Assembly: GCF_900177405.1 (NCBI RefSeq)
Contig: NZ_LT840185.1
Location: forward strand, 124,001-188,000
Reading direction: 5' to 3'
DNA length: 64,000 nt
DNA from: Allosphingosinicella indica
GTDB taxonomy: Bacteria > Pseudomonadota > Alphaproteobacteria > Sphingomonadales > Sphingomonadaceae
Shown here: positions 25,077-34,800 of the stretch, piece after piece
Numbering within the stretch: position 1 is the first letter of the stretch
How the letters are laid out: every line of letters starts with the position of its first letter
The notes under the pieces: model-generated
What the model was told of the DNA's origin: nothing
The model's input: the letters and a program-made list of their open reading frames with translations, nothing else
The model's database searches: none
Program-made: the position numbers and the translations under genes

Positions 25077-27242
25077 TCAGAAGCGTGCTCTCACGCCCAG
25101 CCCCAGCGTCCGAGGGCGAGTACGGATTTCTTCGAAGAACGCACCGAAGCTTGGGTTGGCGATGCGATTTTCGTCAAGCGCGTTGTTGGCGAACGCGTAG
25201 ATGTCGTACGTGCCGAGATCGACGCCCGCCCGCAGGTTGAGGACGGCGCGCGATTGCGAAAATTCCGCCGCGTCGAAGCCAAGCGCGACGAGGTTGCGCA
25301 GGGTGATCTGGGCGGCGTCGGTAAAGCCGATGTCGGCGTGAAGGATCAGGCCCACGCTGTCGTTGAGCCGCGGCGTGTAATCCACCGAAGCAGACCAGGT
25401 CCATTCGGGCACCAGGTCAAGCGGGTCGCCGGGAAACCGGTCGGGCGACAGCGTCTTATACTCGACCTTGTTCCAGCCCAGCGTGCCGGTGATGCTCAAG
25501 TCGCGGCTTGGTCGCGCCAGCAAGGTGAGGTCGGCGCCGAAGCCGCGCGCCTTGCCGGCATTGCGCGTGCCGGCCACCACCGCACCCGTGCTCGCCTGCA
25601 CGATGGTCGCCTGGATGTCCTTATAGTCGTTATAATAGACCGCCGCCTCGACGATGAGAGTGCTTCCGATCAGGCTCTGGCGCGTGCCGACCTCGTAGCT
25701 CCACAATTTCTCGGGTCCGAAGGTCGGAGGCGTTGCGGGATCGACGCTGAGATTGAAACCGCCGCTCCGGAATCCCTTCGCCGCATTGGCGTAGAGCACG
25801 CCGCTCGTCCCGGTCTTGAGCGAGAGGTTCACGCGCGGATTGAAGCTGTCGAACACCGCGCTGTCGTCGAGCTGCGACGGAGGCACCGGCAACCCGATGA
25901 GGGTGAGACCGCTCGCGACCGAACGGCGGTCGCGAAAATAGCGGCCGCCCGCATCGACCGTTAGCCGGTCCGCGAATTCGTAGCTGACGTTGCCGAACAG
26001 GGCCAGGACCTTAGAGGTGACACGCGACGTCTGTTCGAAGACCACGCCGAGCGCCTCGGCGGGAAGACCGGGCACGAGGGATTCGCCATAAGCGTCGATC
26101 AGGCCGCGGTTACGCGCCTCCGAATAGCTCGCACCCACCAGATACTGCAGCGGGCCGGATCCGTTGGAGCTCAGGCGGAATTCCTGCGCCCAGCGTCTGA
26201 AGGTGCCGGTCGTGTCGGTGATCGCGCTGGCAAGCAGCGGCGCGCCGAACAGCACGTTGTAGAATTTCACGCTGTCGTCGACGCTGCGGCCGTCCTGGTC
26301 GAGATAGCCGGTCGAGCTGAGCAGCGTCACGGGGCCCGCGTCGTAGCTGACGACCAGATTGCCGAGATAATAATCCTGGCGGGCGACCGACGGCACGGTC
26401 TGTTCGGTCGTCCGGTCCTCGAGCGAGTAGCTTTTCACGTCCTGTCCGGTCTTGTGATACAAGCCGAGCAGCGAGATGCTGAGCTGCGGGCTGGGCTCGA
26501 CGAGAAGCTTGCCGCGCAGCGTGGTGATATTCTGGTCGTTGAGATTGCGGCCGAGGATGCCGTCGGTCCACCCGGGTAGCCGTTCCTGCGCCGCAGCCAG
26601 CCTGAGGCCGGCGACGTCGGCAACGATCGGGACGTTGAGCACGCCTTCGACCCGATAACCTGCCTTCCCGTCCCGGACGGTGCTGAGCTCCGCCAATGCG
26701 GTACCGCTCCAGGCGGTCAGGTCGGGACTGGCTGTGACGTAGCGGATCGTGCCGCCCATCGACCCTTCGCCGTACAAGGCCGGTTGCGGTCCGCGCAGCA
26801 CCTCGACGCGTTCCATGTCGAGCAGGCGGATTTCGGCCGATCCCGAAGCGCCTTCGTTGTTGACCGAGAATTCGTCGATATAGTTGCCGACGGTCGGCAG
26901 CCCCAGATATTGCGAAATGCCCCGCAGCTGGATGCGCTGGGATCCCGGGCCGATATCGACGATCCGCAACGCCGGCACCGACGTCTGCAACTCGTTCAGG
27001 GTCGTCACGCCCCGGTTCTGGATGTCGGCATTCGAGAAAGCCGAGACCGACGCCGGCACGTCGAGGAGCCGTTCTTCACGCCGCCTTGCGGTGACGATGA
27101 TGTCTCCGGCCGTGGCGTCCGCGACGGCGGGACCGGGCATGGCCGCATCGACGTCGCCCGCTTGCGCATATGCCGGGGTGGATAGCGCTGTGCCGCCCAA
27201 CGCAAGCCCGACCAACACGTCCCTCGCGACCCGCCTGCGCAT
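25077..27242 (-). CDS. TonB-dependent outer-membrane receptor
   Basis: A 721-residue receptor. A signal peptide (RRRVARDVLVGLALGGTALSTPAYAQ) is followed by a TonB-box-like region (GDIIVTARRREERLLDVPASV), the plug domain with LRGISQYLGLPTVGNYIDE and VEVLRGPQPALYGEGSMGGTIRYVT, and a 22-strand beta barrel. It ends in the aromatic terminus GLGVRARF needed for outer-membrane insertion. The start at 27242 has a strong GGGAGGG upstream. It takes up a bulky substrate, here presumably a peptide-like compound given the adjacent dipeptidase and oxidase. Regulated presumably at 27294-27313, 52 bases upstream. Confidence 0.93.
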   Translation of the reverse strand: MRRRVARDVLVGLALGGTALSTPAYAQAGDVDAAMPGPAVADATAGDIIVTARRREERLLDVPASVSAFSNADIQNRGVTTLNELQTSVPALRIVDIGPGSQRIQLRGISQYLGLPTVGNYIDEFSVNNEGASGSAEIRLLDMERVEVLRGPQPALYGEGSMGGTIRYVTASPDLTAWSGTALAELSTVRDGKAGYRVEGVLNVPIVADVAGLRLAAAQERLPGWTDGILGRNLNDQNITTLRGKLLVEPSPQLSISLLGLYHKTGQDVKSYSLEDRTTEQTVPSVARQDYYLGNLVVSYDAGPVTLLSSTGYLDQDGRSVDDSVKFYNVLFGAPLLASAITDTTGTFRRWAQEFRLSSNGSGPLQYLVGASYSEARNRGLIDAYGESLVPGLPAEALGVVFEQTSRVTSKVLALFGNVSYEFADRLTVDAGGRYFRDRRSVASGLTLIGLPVPPSQLDDSAVFDSFNPRVNLSLKTGTSGVLYANAAKGFRSGGFNLSVDPATPPTFGPEKLWSYEVGTRQSLIGSTLIVEAAVYYNDYKDIQATIVQASTGAVVAGTRNAGKARGFGADLTLLARPSRDLSITGTLGWNKVEYKTLSPDRFPGDPLDLVPEWTWSASVDYTPRLNDSVGLILHADIGFTDAAQITLRNLVALGFDAAEFSQSRAVLNLRAGVDLGTYDIYAFANNALDENRIANPSFGAFFEEIRTRPRTLGLGVRARF

Positions 27243-27293
27243 ATGTCCCTCCCGATGATCTCCGACCGATCCATAACGCCGCAATTGACGCAT

Positions 27294-27313
27294 TACAATA
27301 CATGTGTGTATCG
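27294..27313. promoter_or_regulatory. Putative TetR operator, site B
   Basis: Sequence TACAATACA-TGTG-TGTATCG, identical to site A (20831-20851, opposite strand) at all 16 positions outside the four central bases. It lies between the leftward TonB receptor (start 27242) and the rightward FAD oxidoreductase, where a bound repressor would block both promoters. Confidence 0.65.
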
Positions 27314-27445
27314 TGGAACACAGTAAAGGACGTCTGGAGATTTTGATCGGCTGCCTTGACGACGGGCCTGAATGAGGCGGCCATCAAGAACAGTGATGTA
27401 TCCGAAGGTTCGTGCCTTGGCACATATGCGAACGGCCATGCGGCG

Positions 27446-28705
27446 ATGAGTGAATGGAGCGGGCGGCTGGCAATGAAGCACATCCGGGATGTCGTGATCA
27501 TAGGCGCCGGCATCATCGGCTTGTGCTCCGCGCTCCAGATCGCACGACGCGCGCGCTGCAAGGTGACCGTCCTGGAGCGCGCGCCGGGCATCGGCGCCGG
27601 TTCGACCGGAGCATCCTCCGCCGTCTGCCGCGCCAAATATAGCCTTGCAGAGACCGTCGTCTTGGCCCGGGAGGGCATCCGCGCGTATCGCAACTGGCCC
27701 GACTTCGTCGGACTGAGCGACCCCGCGGCGCGCTATCATCGCCATGGCAACCTGTGGATCGGCGACGGCGACGCACCTCGCGCCCGGCGCGACGCGGAGC
27801 GTCTGCGCGCGCTGCAATGGCCTGTCGAAGTCCTCGACGATGTGCAACTCAAGGCCCTGTTTCCGGCGATAAACCCCTGCCCCATCGCGCCCGACCTGGT
27901 CCACGGCGAGCCGCATATCTGCGACGGCGGCGGCGGGCATCTGCTGGAAACCGAGGCCGGTTACGTCGAGCCGATGGACGCGGCGGCCGACCTCGTCCGC
28001 GCGCTGCGCACATTGGGTGTGGAGTTTCGCTTCGGTACGACGGTGCAAGATGTCAGGCCGGAGGGCGGCGCCTTGCTGATAGTAAGCAGCGAAGGCGACA
28101 TTGCCTGCGGCGCGGTCATCAACGCAGCCGGTCCCTGGTGCCGCGAACTGGACGCGATGGTCGGCCTCACCAACCCCTGGCCGCTGAAGCCGACGCGGAT
28201 CCAGATTGTCCAGATCGAACGACCGGGCGATCTGGCGGGAATGATACCGGTATGCGGGGATCCCGCCGGCGGCATCTATTTTCGAACCGGCAACAACGGC
28301 CGCGAGCTGATCGTCGGGTCCGTTCTGGAGGAGGACGAGCGCGAGGCGGTCGATCCGGACCGTTTCGACCGAACGCTGGATGCCGGCTTCGCAGCGGCCA
28401 AGCTCCACGCGCTTCAGCATCGCCTGCCGCAACTGACGACGATCCGAGGGGTTAGGGGCTATAGCGGCCTCTACACCATGAACCGCGCGGACGTTCATCC
28501 GATCGTCGGCGCAACGCCGGTTCCAGGCTATTTCGTTGCGAACGGCTGCAGCGGGCACGGCTTCAAGCTCGCACCGGCAATCGGTGCGATGATCGCTCGC
28601 GCGGTGACCGGCACCGCATTGCCGGACGATCCCGAAGTCGACCCTGCGTTTCTCGCCTTCGAACGCGCGCCAATCCCCGTCGCCAGTCTCAGCGTTCTCG
28701 CCTGA
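27446..28705 (+). CDS. FAD-dependent amine/D-amino-acid oxidase-type oxidoreductase
   Basis: A 419-residue DAO-family flavoprotein (DadA/glycine-oxidase/sarcosine-oxidase-like) that oxidises amines or amino acids. The Rossmann motif is VVIIGAGIIGLCSALQIARR with the acidic end VTVLER; GSTGASSAVCR is a second FAD contact; the C-terminal YSGLYTMNRADVHPIVG and NGCSGHGFKLAPAIG segments are typical. The start is ATG 27446; ATG 27473 (MKHIRDVV) is equally possible and would begin at the fold. Divergent from the TonB receptor and sharing the same operator. With the M19 and other peptidases it suggests that amino or imino acids released from the substrate are oxidised. Confidence 0.88.
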   Translation: MSEWSGRLAMKHIRDVVIIGAGIIGLCSALQIARRARCKVTVLERAPGIGAGSTGASSAVCRAKYSLAETVVLAREGIRAYRNWPDFVGLSDPAARYHRHGNLWIGDGDAPRARRDAERLRALQWPVEVLDDVQLKALFPAINPCPIAPDLVHGEPHICDGGGGHLLETEAGYVEPMDAAADLVRALRTLGVEFRFGTTVQDVRPEGGALLIVSSEGDIACGAVINAAGPWCRELDAMVGLTNPWPLKPTRIQIVQIERPGDLAGMIPVCGDPAGGIYFRTGNNGRELIVGSVLEEDEREAVDPDRFDRTLDAGFAAAKLHALQHRLPQLTTIRGVRGYSGLYTMNRADVHPIVGATPVPGYFVANGCSGHGFKLAPAIGAMIARAVTGTALPDDPEVDPAFLAFERAPIPVASLSVLA

Positions 28706-28777
28706 GGCAAGCGAGCGTCGGTACCGAGCGTCTGCCCAACTAAGCGAACAGCGGCCAGACAGTGGCCGAACGACGCT

Positions 28778-29296
28778 TCATGACCGACCAGCCTGAACTT
28801 CCATCAGGAGACACATGCCCCAGGCGGTCGAGCATATCTCTTTCGCAACAAAGCCCGACTTCTCATAGGCGCGGATAGCTCGCGCGTTCCTCGGATGCGG
28901 ATCAGTACCGACGGCGGGCACGCCAGACGCAAACAGGGTAGCGATACGCGCCTTGATGAATGAGGACCCATGTCCCCGATCCAGCATCGCCGCGTCACCG
29001 ATGAATTGATCGATGCCGCGCGAGCCCGCCGGCAGGTACGCGAAATGATGTCCTTCGCAGGCATGCGGATCATAATCCTGCATGAAAGCGAACGGGAGCC
29101 CCTTCCAAGACACGATCCACATATCGACGTCTCTCTGACCAAGATCGCTTGCTCCGATGGGATCCGCGGGGTTCCCTTCGGCATCGATCCACCATTCCCG
29201 AACCGCCGGCGTCTGCAGCCAGCGATCGATCATCGGAAGATCCGCGACGGTGACCCGGTCAAAGCGATAATCGTTCAGTTCTACCTCCCCGAACAC
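28778..29296 (-). CDS. GNAT acetyltransferase, AAC(6')-like
   Basis: This 172-residue protein is similar in motif order to aminoglycoside 6'-N-acetyltransferases of the GNAT fold: YRFDRVTVADLPMIDRWLQ, PFAFMQDYDPHA, HHFAYLPAGSRGIDQFIG, RGHGSSFIKARIATLF (acetyl-CoA loop) and GTDPHPRNARAIRAYEKSGF. Chromosomal relatives acetylate aminoglycosides or other amines; resistance is not proven. The start is not ATG. GTG 29296 is used, and a CTG shortly after GGGGAGG (before NDYRF) is an alternative that would match the family N terminus. It faces the FAD gene convergently. Confidence 0.78.
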   Translation of the reverse strand: MFGEVELNDYRFDRVTVADLPMIDRWLQTPAVREWWIDAEGNPADPIGASDLGQRDVDMWIVSWKGLPFAFMQDYDPHACEGHHFAYLPAGSRGIDQFIGDAAMLDRGHGSSFIKARIATLFASGVPAVGTDPHPRNARAIRAYEKSGFVAKEICSTAWGMCLLMEVQAGRS

Positions 29297-29335
29297 ACGC
29301 GAATTGCCTTCGGCGATGCACTTGCCAGCCTCAAT

Positions 29336-29372
29336 CGGTCCCACACTTTTGCAGCGCTCGAGCGAGCCGTAC
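29336..29372. repeat. Imperfect direct repeat, copy 1
   Basis: Begins CGGTCCCACACTTT and runs through a GCGCTCGAGCGAGC core to CGTAC. It matches copy 2 at 29547-29583, with differences in the middle. Copies are 211 bases apart in the same orientation. Confidence 0.4.
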
Positions 29373-29546
29373 CGCGACGTACGGGCACGCAACACCGCGC
29401 GATCATCCAAAATACGCATGCGACAGGCAGTTTCTGGCACAATCTGACACGTAGGTTGGGCGACCGTAGGGGTCACCAAAGTCAAGCCGGAAAATGGCTG
29501 AGTTCCGCCGAAAACGGCGCAACCGTCAGAGTCCGACCCCACAACT

Positions 29547-29583
29547 CGTCCCACACTTTGTTTGCGCTTTAGCGAGCTCGTAT
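29547..29583. repeat. Imperfect direct repeat, copy 2
   Basis: Begins CTCGTCCCACACTTTG and runs through GCGCTTTAGCGAGC to CGTAT. It resembles copy 1 at 29336-29372. Origin unknown; could be remnants of mobile DNA ends or paired regulatory sites. Confidence 0.4.
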
Positions 29584-29932
29584 GAGCCATCACGGATCGA
29601 CGTGAGACTTTCAACATCCAAATTCGACTGGTCAGTTCCACATTCTTGGCTGCTCCGGCTTGACCGCGCTGCGCCCTATTTACCGACGCATTTGGTCGGT
29701 GATCGCACGTCTCCTTCGCGCCAGCCTCTCACACTTATTCCGGCCTAGGCCCTTATGAAGAATTCACGGGAAGTTCACGCACGGGCACAGTGAGCGTAAT
29801 CGCCTCGTGCAGGCAGCATCCGTGAGCATGGAGCAGCACCTTAGGCGCCGGTGGTCGGAACTCCTTGGCGACGGCGAAATACATGATAATTAACTGACTT
29901 CCGCGCGGAGCAGCCGCGGCGAGGGGGTCTTG

Positions 29933-31738
29933 ATGAGCGTTACCATTCGCCAGATTCACATCGAGAATTTTCGCTCCATCCAGCGCCTGACTATACCTGC
30001 GGACAAGCTCTCCGTTTTGGTAGGCAAAAACGACAGCGGAAAATCTAACATCCTCCGCGCCCTAAATCTTTTTTTTAATGAGGTGACCAACGCCGGCAAG
30101 TCTTTCGACTTCGAGGACGACTACAACCTTTTCGTTCCCGAGCGAGCTAAGACGGCAAAAGAGGTAGTCGTCCGCCTCGAGCTCAACATCCCCTCGTCTT
30201 ACTACTCAACGAACGGCGAGATCATTGTGTGGGAGAAACGATGGCGAAGCGGTGGACTACACGTGAATCATTACTGGGGCTATCGCTTGTCGACAAACCG
30301 CCGCGGACGGGAAGTCCGGACGCAGGTCGATATACCGGAAAGGTCGAACGCGCACGGCCTGCTCAGGCAAATTGAATTCGAATATGTGCCTGCCATCAAG
30401 GACTCCGGCTACTTCGATGACCTCCGCGGGCGGATTTACAGCATAATTGCCGAAGTTGCGGCGCGGACCTTCCGCACCTCCAGCACCGCGTTTGAAGACT
30501 CGATTGGAGAACATCTGGCAGACCTAACCACGGGAATCGGCCACAGTCTCGGCATTGAAACCCGTCTCGCGTTGCCGCGCGATCTAAGCCACATCTTCCA
30601 ACGGCTCGACTTCCTGAGCGGTGCGAAAGGTATTTCGCTCGATCACAGGGGAGACGGGATCAAGACGCGGCATATCCCGCTGATTCTGAAGTTCATGGCC
30701 GAGAAAAAACGATCGCTGCAGGTGCGGGGGGCGGCACCGTACAGCTACATTTGGGCTTATGAGGAGCCGGAGAACAACCTCGAATTTTCAAGTGCCGTCG
30801 AACTCGCTGTGCAGCTTGCCGACTTCGCCTCCCGTGGCGTTGCCCAGATCCTGCTCACCACTCACTCCCCTGTTTTCTACGATCTTGGAGATACATGTCC
30901 TGAAGGCGTCGCCTGTGCGCACGTCTATCGGGACACTGACGACGAAGGTACGTCCGTCAGCGAGAGTGGCTGCGCCGTTGACGAGAAGATGGGCACCATG
31001 GCCCTGCTGGCGCCCCGCGTAAAGCAGCTTGTGCTTAACGTTCGGGAGCAGGTTGAAGCTAGGCACAGCGCCGAAGTCCTCGCCCGGCAGAACCGGCCGA
31101 AGATATTCGTTGAGGGAGAAAGTGACAAGATTGTGCTCGGACGCTGCGCAACGGTCTTTCACGCGGCGCGGGCGGGCTTCGTGGACATTGAAACCAAACG
31201 AGAAGGTGCGGGACACAGCTACGTCATCGATATGCTCAACGGCTGGCGTTGCCAGCACAAGCATCACCAGGACGGCCCGCGGGCTGCAGGTATTCTGGAC
31301 GTGGACGCGATCAAGACGAAGAATGAATGGAACGCGGGTGTCGGAAATACCGCGTCGGCAAAATGCTTCTGCTATCCCAAGCCGGATCATGCGATCGCAG
31401 CGCTCCGAGCCGGCTTCCGTCTGCCGGTAACCCTGGAAGTGCTTTACAGTCTCGATGTTTGGCAGTGGGCGGAAGCACGCGGAATGCTCGAGGATAGGTT
31501 GCTTGCTGACACCTATCCGGCTGTGATGGTCGAGGAAATCCTGAAAGGCGGCGCCGGAAACGTCGAGGTCGATGAAGCCTACAGAATGTACGTTACGCGG
31601 CGGTTCCGCGCGGGTACGAAAGTCGACGTGGCTAACCACGTGGCTAGGCTCGCCGAAGCACGTGTTCGGGCGGAGTTCGACCGTCTGGGCGCGCTTTTAG
31701 GCGAGGTATTCGACTATTTGGGTGTGGCGGAGCCTTAG
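29933..31738 (+). CDS. OLD family ATPase-TOPRIM endonuclease
   Basis: A 601-residue overcoming-lysogenisation-defect-type protein. The N-terminal SMC/ABC-like ATPase has Walker A GKNDSGKS (31-38), a signature-like HRGDGIKTRH (238-247), Walker B YIWAYEEPEN (Glu277-Glu278) and the switch His in LLTTHSP (His311). The C-terminal TOPRIM nuclease domain has the catalytic Glu in FVEGESDK (about 395) and DVD (456-458) in AAGILDVDAI. Such proteins cut DNA with metal ions and act in phage defence, alone (class 1) or with a helicase (class 2, Gabija). No UvrD-like helicase is adjacent, which points to class 1. ATG 29933 follows GAGGGGG. Monocistronic, convergent with the STAND gene. Confidence 0.88.
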   Translation: MSVTIRQIHIENFRSIQRLTIPADKLSVLVGKNDSGKSNILRALNLFFNEVTNAGKSFDFEDDYNLFVPERAKTAKEVVVRLELNIPSSYYSTNGEIIVWEKRWRSGGLHVNHYWGYRLSTNRRGREVRTQVDIPERSNAHGLLRQIEFEYVPAIKDSGYFDDLRGRIYSIIAEVAARTFRTSSTAFEDSIGEHLADLTTGIGHSLGIETRLALPRDLSHIFQRLDFLSGAKGISLDHRGDGIKTRHIPLILKFMAEKKRSLQVRGAAPYSYIWAYEEPENNLEFSSAVELAVQLADFASRGVAQILLTTHSPVFYDLGDTCPEGVACAHVYRDTDDEGTSVSESGCAVDEKMGTMALLAPRVKQLVLNVREQVEARHSAEVLARQNRPKIFVEGESDKIVLGRCATVFHAARAGFVDIETKREGAGHSYVIDMLNGWRCQHKHHQDGPRAAGILDVDAIKTKNEWNAGVGNTASAKCFCYPKPDHAIAALRAGFRLPVTLEVLYSLDVWQWAEARGMLEDRLLADTYPAVMVEEILKGGAGNVEVDEAYRMYVTRRFRAGTKVDVANHVARLAEARVRAEFDRLGALLGEVFDYLGVAEP

Positions 31739-31821
31739 GCAGCGGCGTAATCAATCTGCACGTTTTCGCACGCTGGCGCGTTGCGACAGCAGCCTTGAGC
31801 ATCCGACCGGAGGGTCGTTGC

Positions 31822-34800
31822 TCATTCAAAGAGGCTGTCGTCGGCGGCCTCTCGCTCATCCCACCGCACGATGGTCGCCTCGAGGCGCTCCGAAGCCGCC
31901 GCGGCCCATCCCCGCACTGCGTCGCTTTCGTGCTTCGCCATCGCGGCGACGAGCGGCCTACGTCGAACGAAGCGCAGCGCGAAGGATCCACTGCCGCCGC
32001 CCGAGAAGAAGCGGTTCTCGTACGTGAGCAGCACCGCCACCCGGTCGGGACTTAGCGTTAGGAGCTCGAGGGCCATCGGCGACCAGCCAAGGCTTGAGCC
32101 GTCTGCGTGCTTTGTAGTGTACGGGATGAAGTTGGCTAGTTTGACCGAGCGTTCTGCCGGATCCTCACGGAGCCAGTCGAACACGACCTCCATGTCTATC
32201 TCGATCTCGTTCGGCTCAAAATCTTCATCGTTCCGGCGCCAACCGCCGAAAAAGCCCTCGATTAGGTGGTCGTTGTCGGACCGGGCGACGATTTCTTCGA
32301 GGACAACCCTGGGATGGAGCCGCATGAGCGTCTGGCAGGTCGAGCCGAGGTCCGGATAGGAATATGGCTTGTTTGTGGCTGCGCTGACCATGGCGCGGCA
32401 GATTCTGCGTGCAGCCTCGGCGGCACTATCTCCACGCAATGCAACATTGGCGATGACGTCGATGCCGTGGTCTTGCCGTGCGAACTTTTCCGAGTAAATC
32501 TCCGGTCGGGCGAGAAGGTCGCGTCCGAGGTCGATGAGCGCTTTATCGACCTCCAGTCCGTCGCTGCGGTCGCCGTAGATGCGCATGTGGAGCACCTGCA
32601 TCGCGGGAAGCTGGCCGCCCTCGTGGTCAAACAGTTCCCGCAGGAATCGCGCCAGTGCCGGAGCGGGGATGGTCTGGGTCACCCCGCCGGACATAAGGAA
32701 CGCGAACCGGTCCGGCGCGACCCGGCGCTGCTTCAGCGCGGTCCGGAAGCGTTCGACGGCCGCCTCGTCCAAGGGTACTGCAGTGTGGAGTTCGACGAGA
32801 TGCTGACCGAGCAAGGGGTCGTCGATGATCTCGTCCAGCTTGCCAGACACCCAGCCTGGACTGTGCAGTCGCGAGCCCTGCAACATGCCATCCAGTATCG
32901 ATGGATCGCGCTCCTCCGGCTCGTGCCTCTCGAGCACCCCGTAAGCCTGACGCCATAGGGCTTCCGGATCGCGCGTCGCACGCGCCAAGCCGACGCCGAA
33001 CTGCCTGGCACTGTTGAAGCCTCCGCGGCTCGTTGCGCGCGCTATGTAGGGGCCCAGCTCGACCTCATCACGGACGAGGCACTTGCCCATGGCGCGAGCG
33101 AGCAACCCAACCTTGCGGATCGAGGACCTCTCGCGGCCACTCGGGTGCCAGTGTCTCCACGGTTCTCCGAGCACGAAGGCCTTGAAAAGGTCGTCGATCG
33201 TGCGGGGACGCATGTCTTGCTCCAGGCGGATCAGGTCGGCCCTGTCTGCCTTGCCGTCACGCCGTTTCTGGAAGTGGAGCGCGTCGTTCACGTTGCGCCA
33301 GCCCTCCTCCCAGAAGTCGTTGCCGCCGACTTGGCGCATCGCCTCCATGGCGAGATCAGCGAAGTTGGCGGAGACGTGCTCGCGAAAGTGCTGCGCGATC
33401 ACTTGACGCGCTCTGTCGGCGAGTGCGCCCTTACCGCGGGAAGCCGCTACGAGACGGTCGTACGCTGCCTTGAACCAGGGTCCGTAACCGTCACCGTTGT
33501 ACGGTCGCCATTCGCTCAGCAGGGCGCGTGCGCCAAACTCGAGGTTCAACGACGAGCTGAAGTGCCTCGAGTCCATCATGTGGTCCAGCGCTTCCACACC
33601 GAGCGACACGACCCTGTCGTCTTTGCTGGCAAGCATCTCGTCGAGGGTCGACAGCCGTTGCGCCTGTTTGGCGTGCGTAAAGGAGAAGATCGGCCAGAAC
33701 CGTTCGAGCAGATGGTTGCGGGCGCGCAGTTCCTCCCGCACGTCCCCGTCGGCGAGCGTGAATTCTGTCAGGACGGCCAAGACGCGTTGGAAGAAGCGGG
33801 CGTCGTGCGCGATCTGTACAAGCAGTTGCGTGAAGTCGCGCCGCCGCTCATCCGGGATGAGCAGGCGGTCTCGGTCCGGCCCCGCGAGCTCGCGCTCGAT
33901 CGCCGCGAGCGCGGACTCCGGGTTGCACGGCGCGATGTGCACAAAGGCGCCGCTGTCCACGTCGTCGAGGAGACCGGGGCGACCCAACGGGGCGGCAGCG
34001 TCCAGCAGGAGCCGGGCGATCTCCACGGCCTCCGGAACGTCGTGCAGCTGACCGATCCGACGGGCAAAGGACGCGAAGAGTCGACGCGGGCCGGAGCTAA
34101 ATGCTGCGATGAGGACCGCCGGGTCGCTTTGGCGGATGAAGGGGGCCGCCAGCATATTGGCGAGGGGTTGAGGCATTACGGCACGCTGAGGTCCGCGCAT
34201 TTGCACGATGCCCCAATCGAGGAAGCGCGAGACGGCGCGATGAAACCTGGCCGCCGTCGTCTCCGCGATCCCGGCGAGCGTCGGGTACTCCGCGGCGTAG
34301 TTGCCATGATCCTTCGCGTAGAAGGCGTAGACGAGCGACGCGACGGCGGCGCACAGCCGTGCATCGTCGTCGGCGCCCTCGCGCTCGACTTGGAACAGGC
34401 GGTCCAATAGCTCGGAGTCATTCAGCTTGGAGACGTCAACGCCGGGCCGACTGGCTTCCGCGATCTTCAATGCGATGCGGGCGTTGCCGCCAGAGAATTT
34501 GGCGAGGTGGGCCCGCTCGGCCCGGCTGAGCTTTGGAAAGCGCTGCCCGAGCAGATCGACAAGTACGACCTCACTGTTGTTGGCGAGCGACACGAGCAGC
34601 CCGGCCGTGCCCTCGCCGTCCACGTCGTAGTCGATCGTGAGCAGGCTTGTCTGGCTCGTGTCGCGCTTCACGAGCTCCGCAAGCTGCCCGTGCAGCTTTT
34701 GCGAGCAGTTGTCGACGACGATGATCGCCGGAGTGCGGCTGGCCGCGAGCTGCTCCGTCAGCAGTGCGGGGGATACCTCGGGTTGGAGACCCGCGTCGGC

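Larger units (their letters stand above)
29297..29932. other. Non-coding junction between metabolic genes and defence island
   Basis: I see no gene here. It contains an imperfect direct repeat (29336-29372 and 29547-29583), a free-standing palindrome ACCGAC-N7-GTCGGT (29682-29700), and a lower-GC segment just before the OLD gene. It may be a boundary or decayed insertion; no transposase fragment was recognised. Confidence 0.45.

Noticed and set aside
33145-34410. Long rightward frame inside the STAND gene
   Set aside because: High-GC antisense shadow; the leftward frame has the P-loop and nuclease motifs and a ribosome-binding site.
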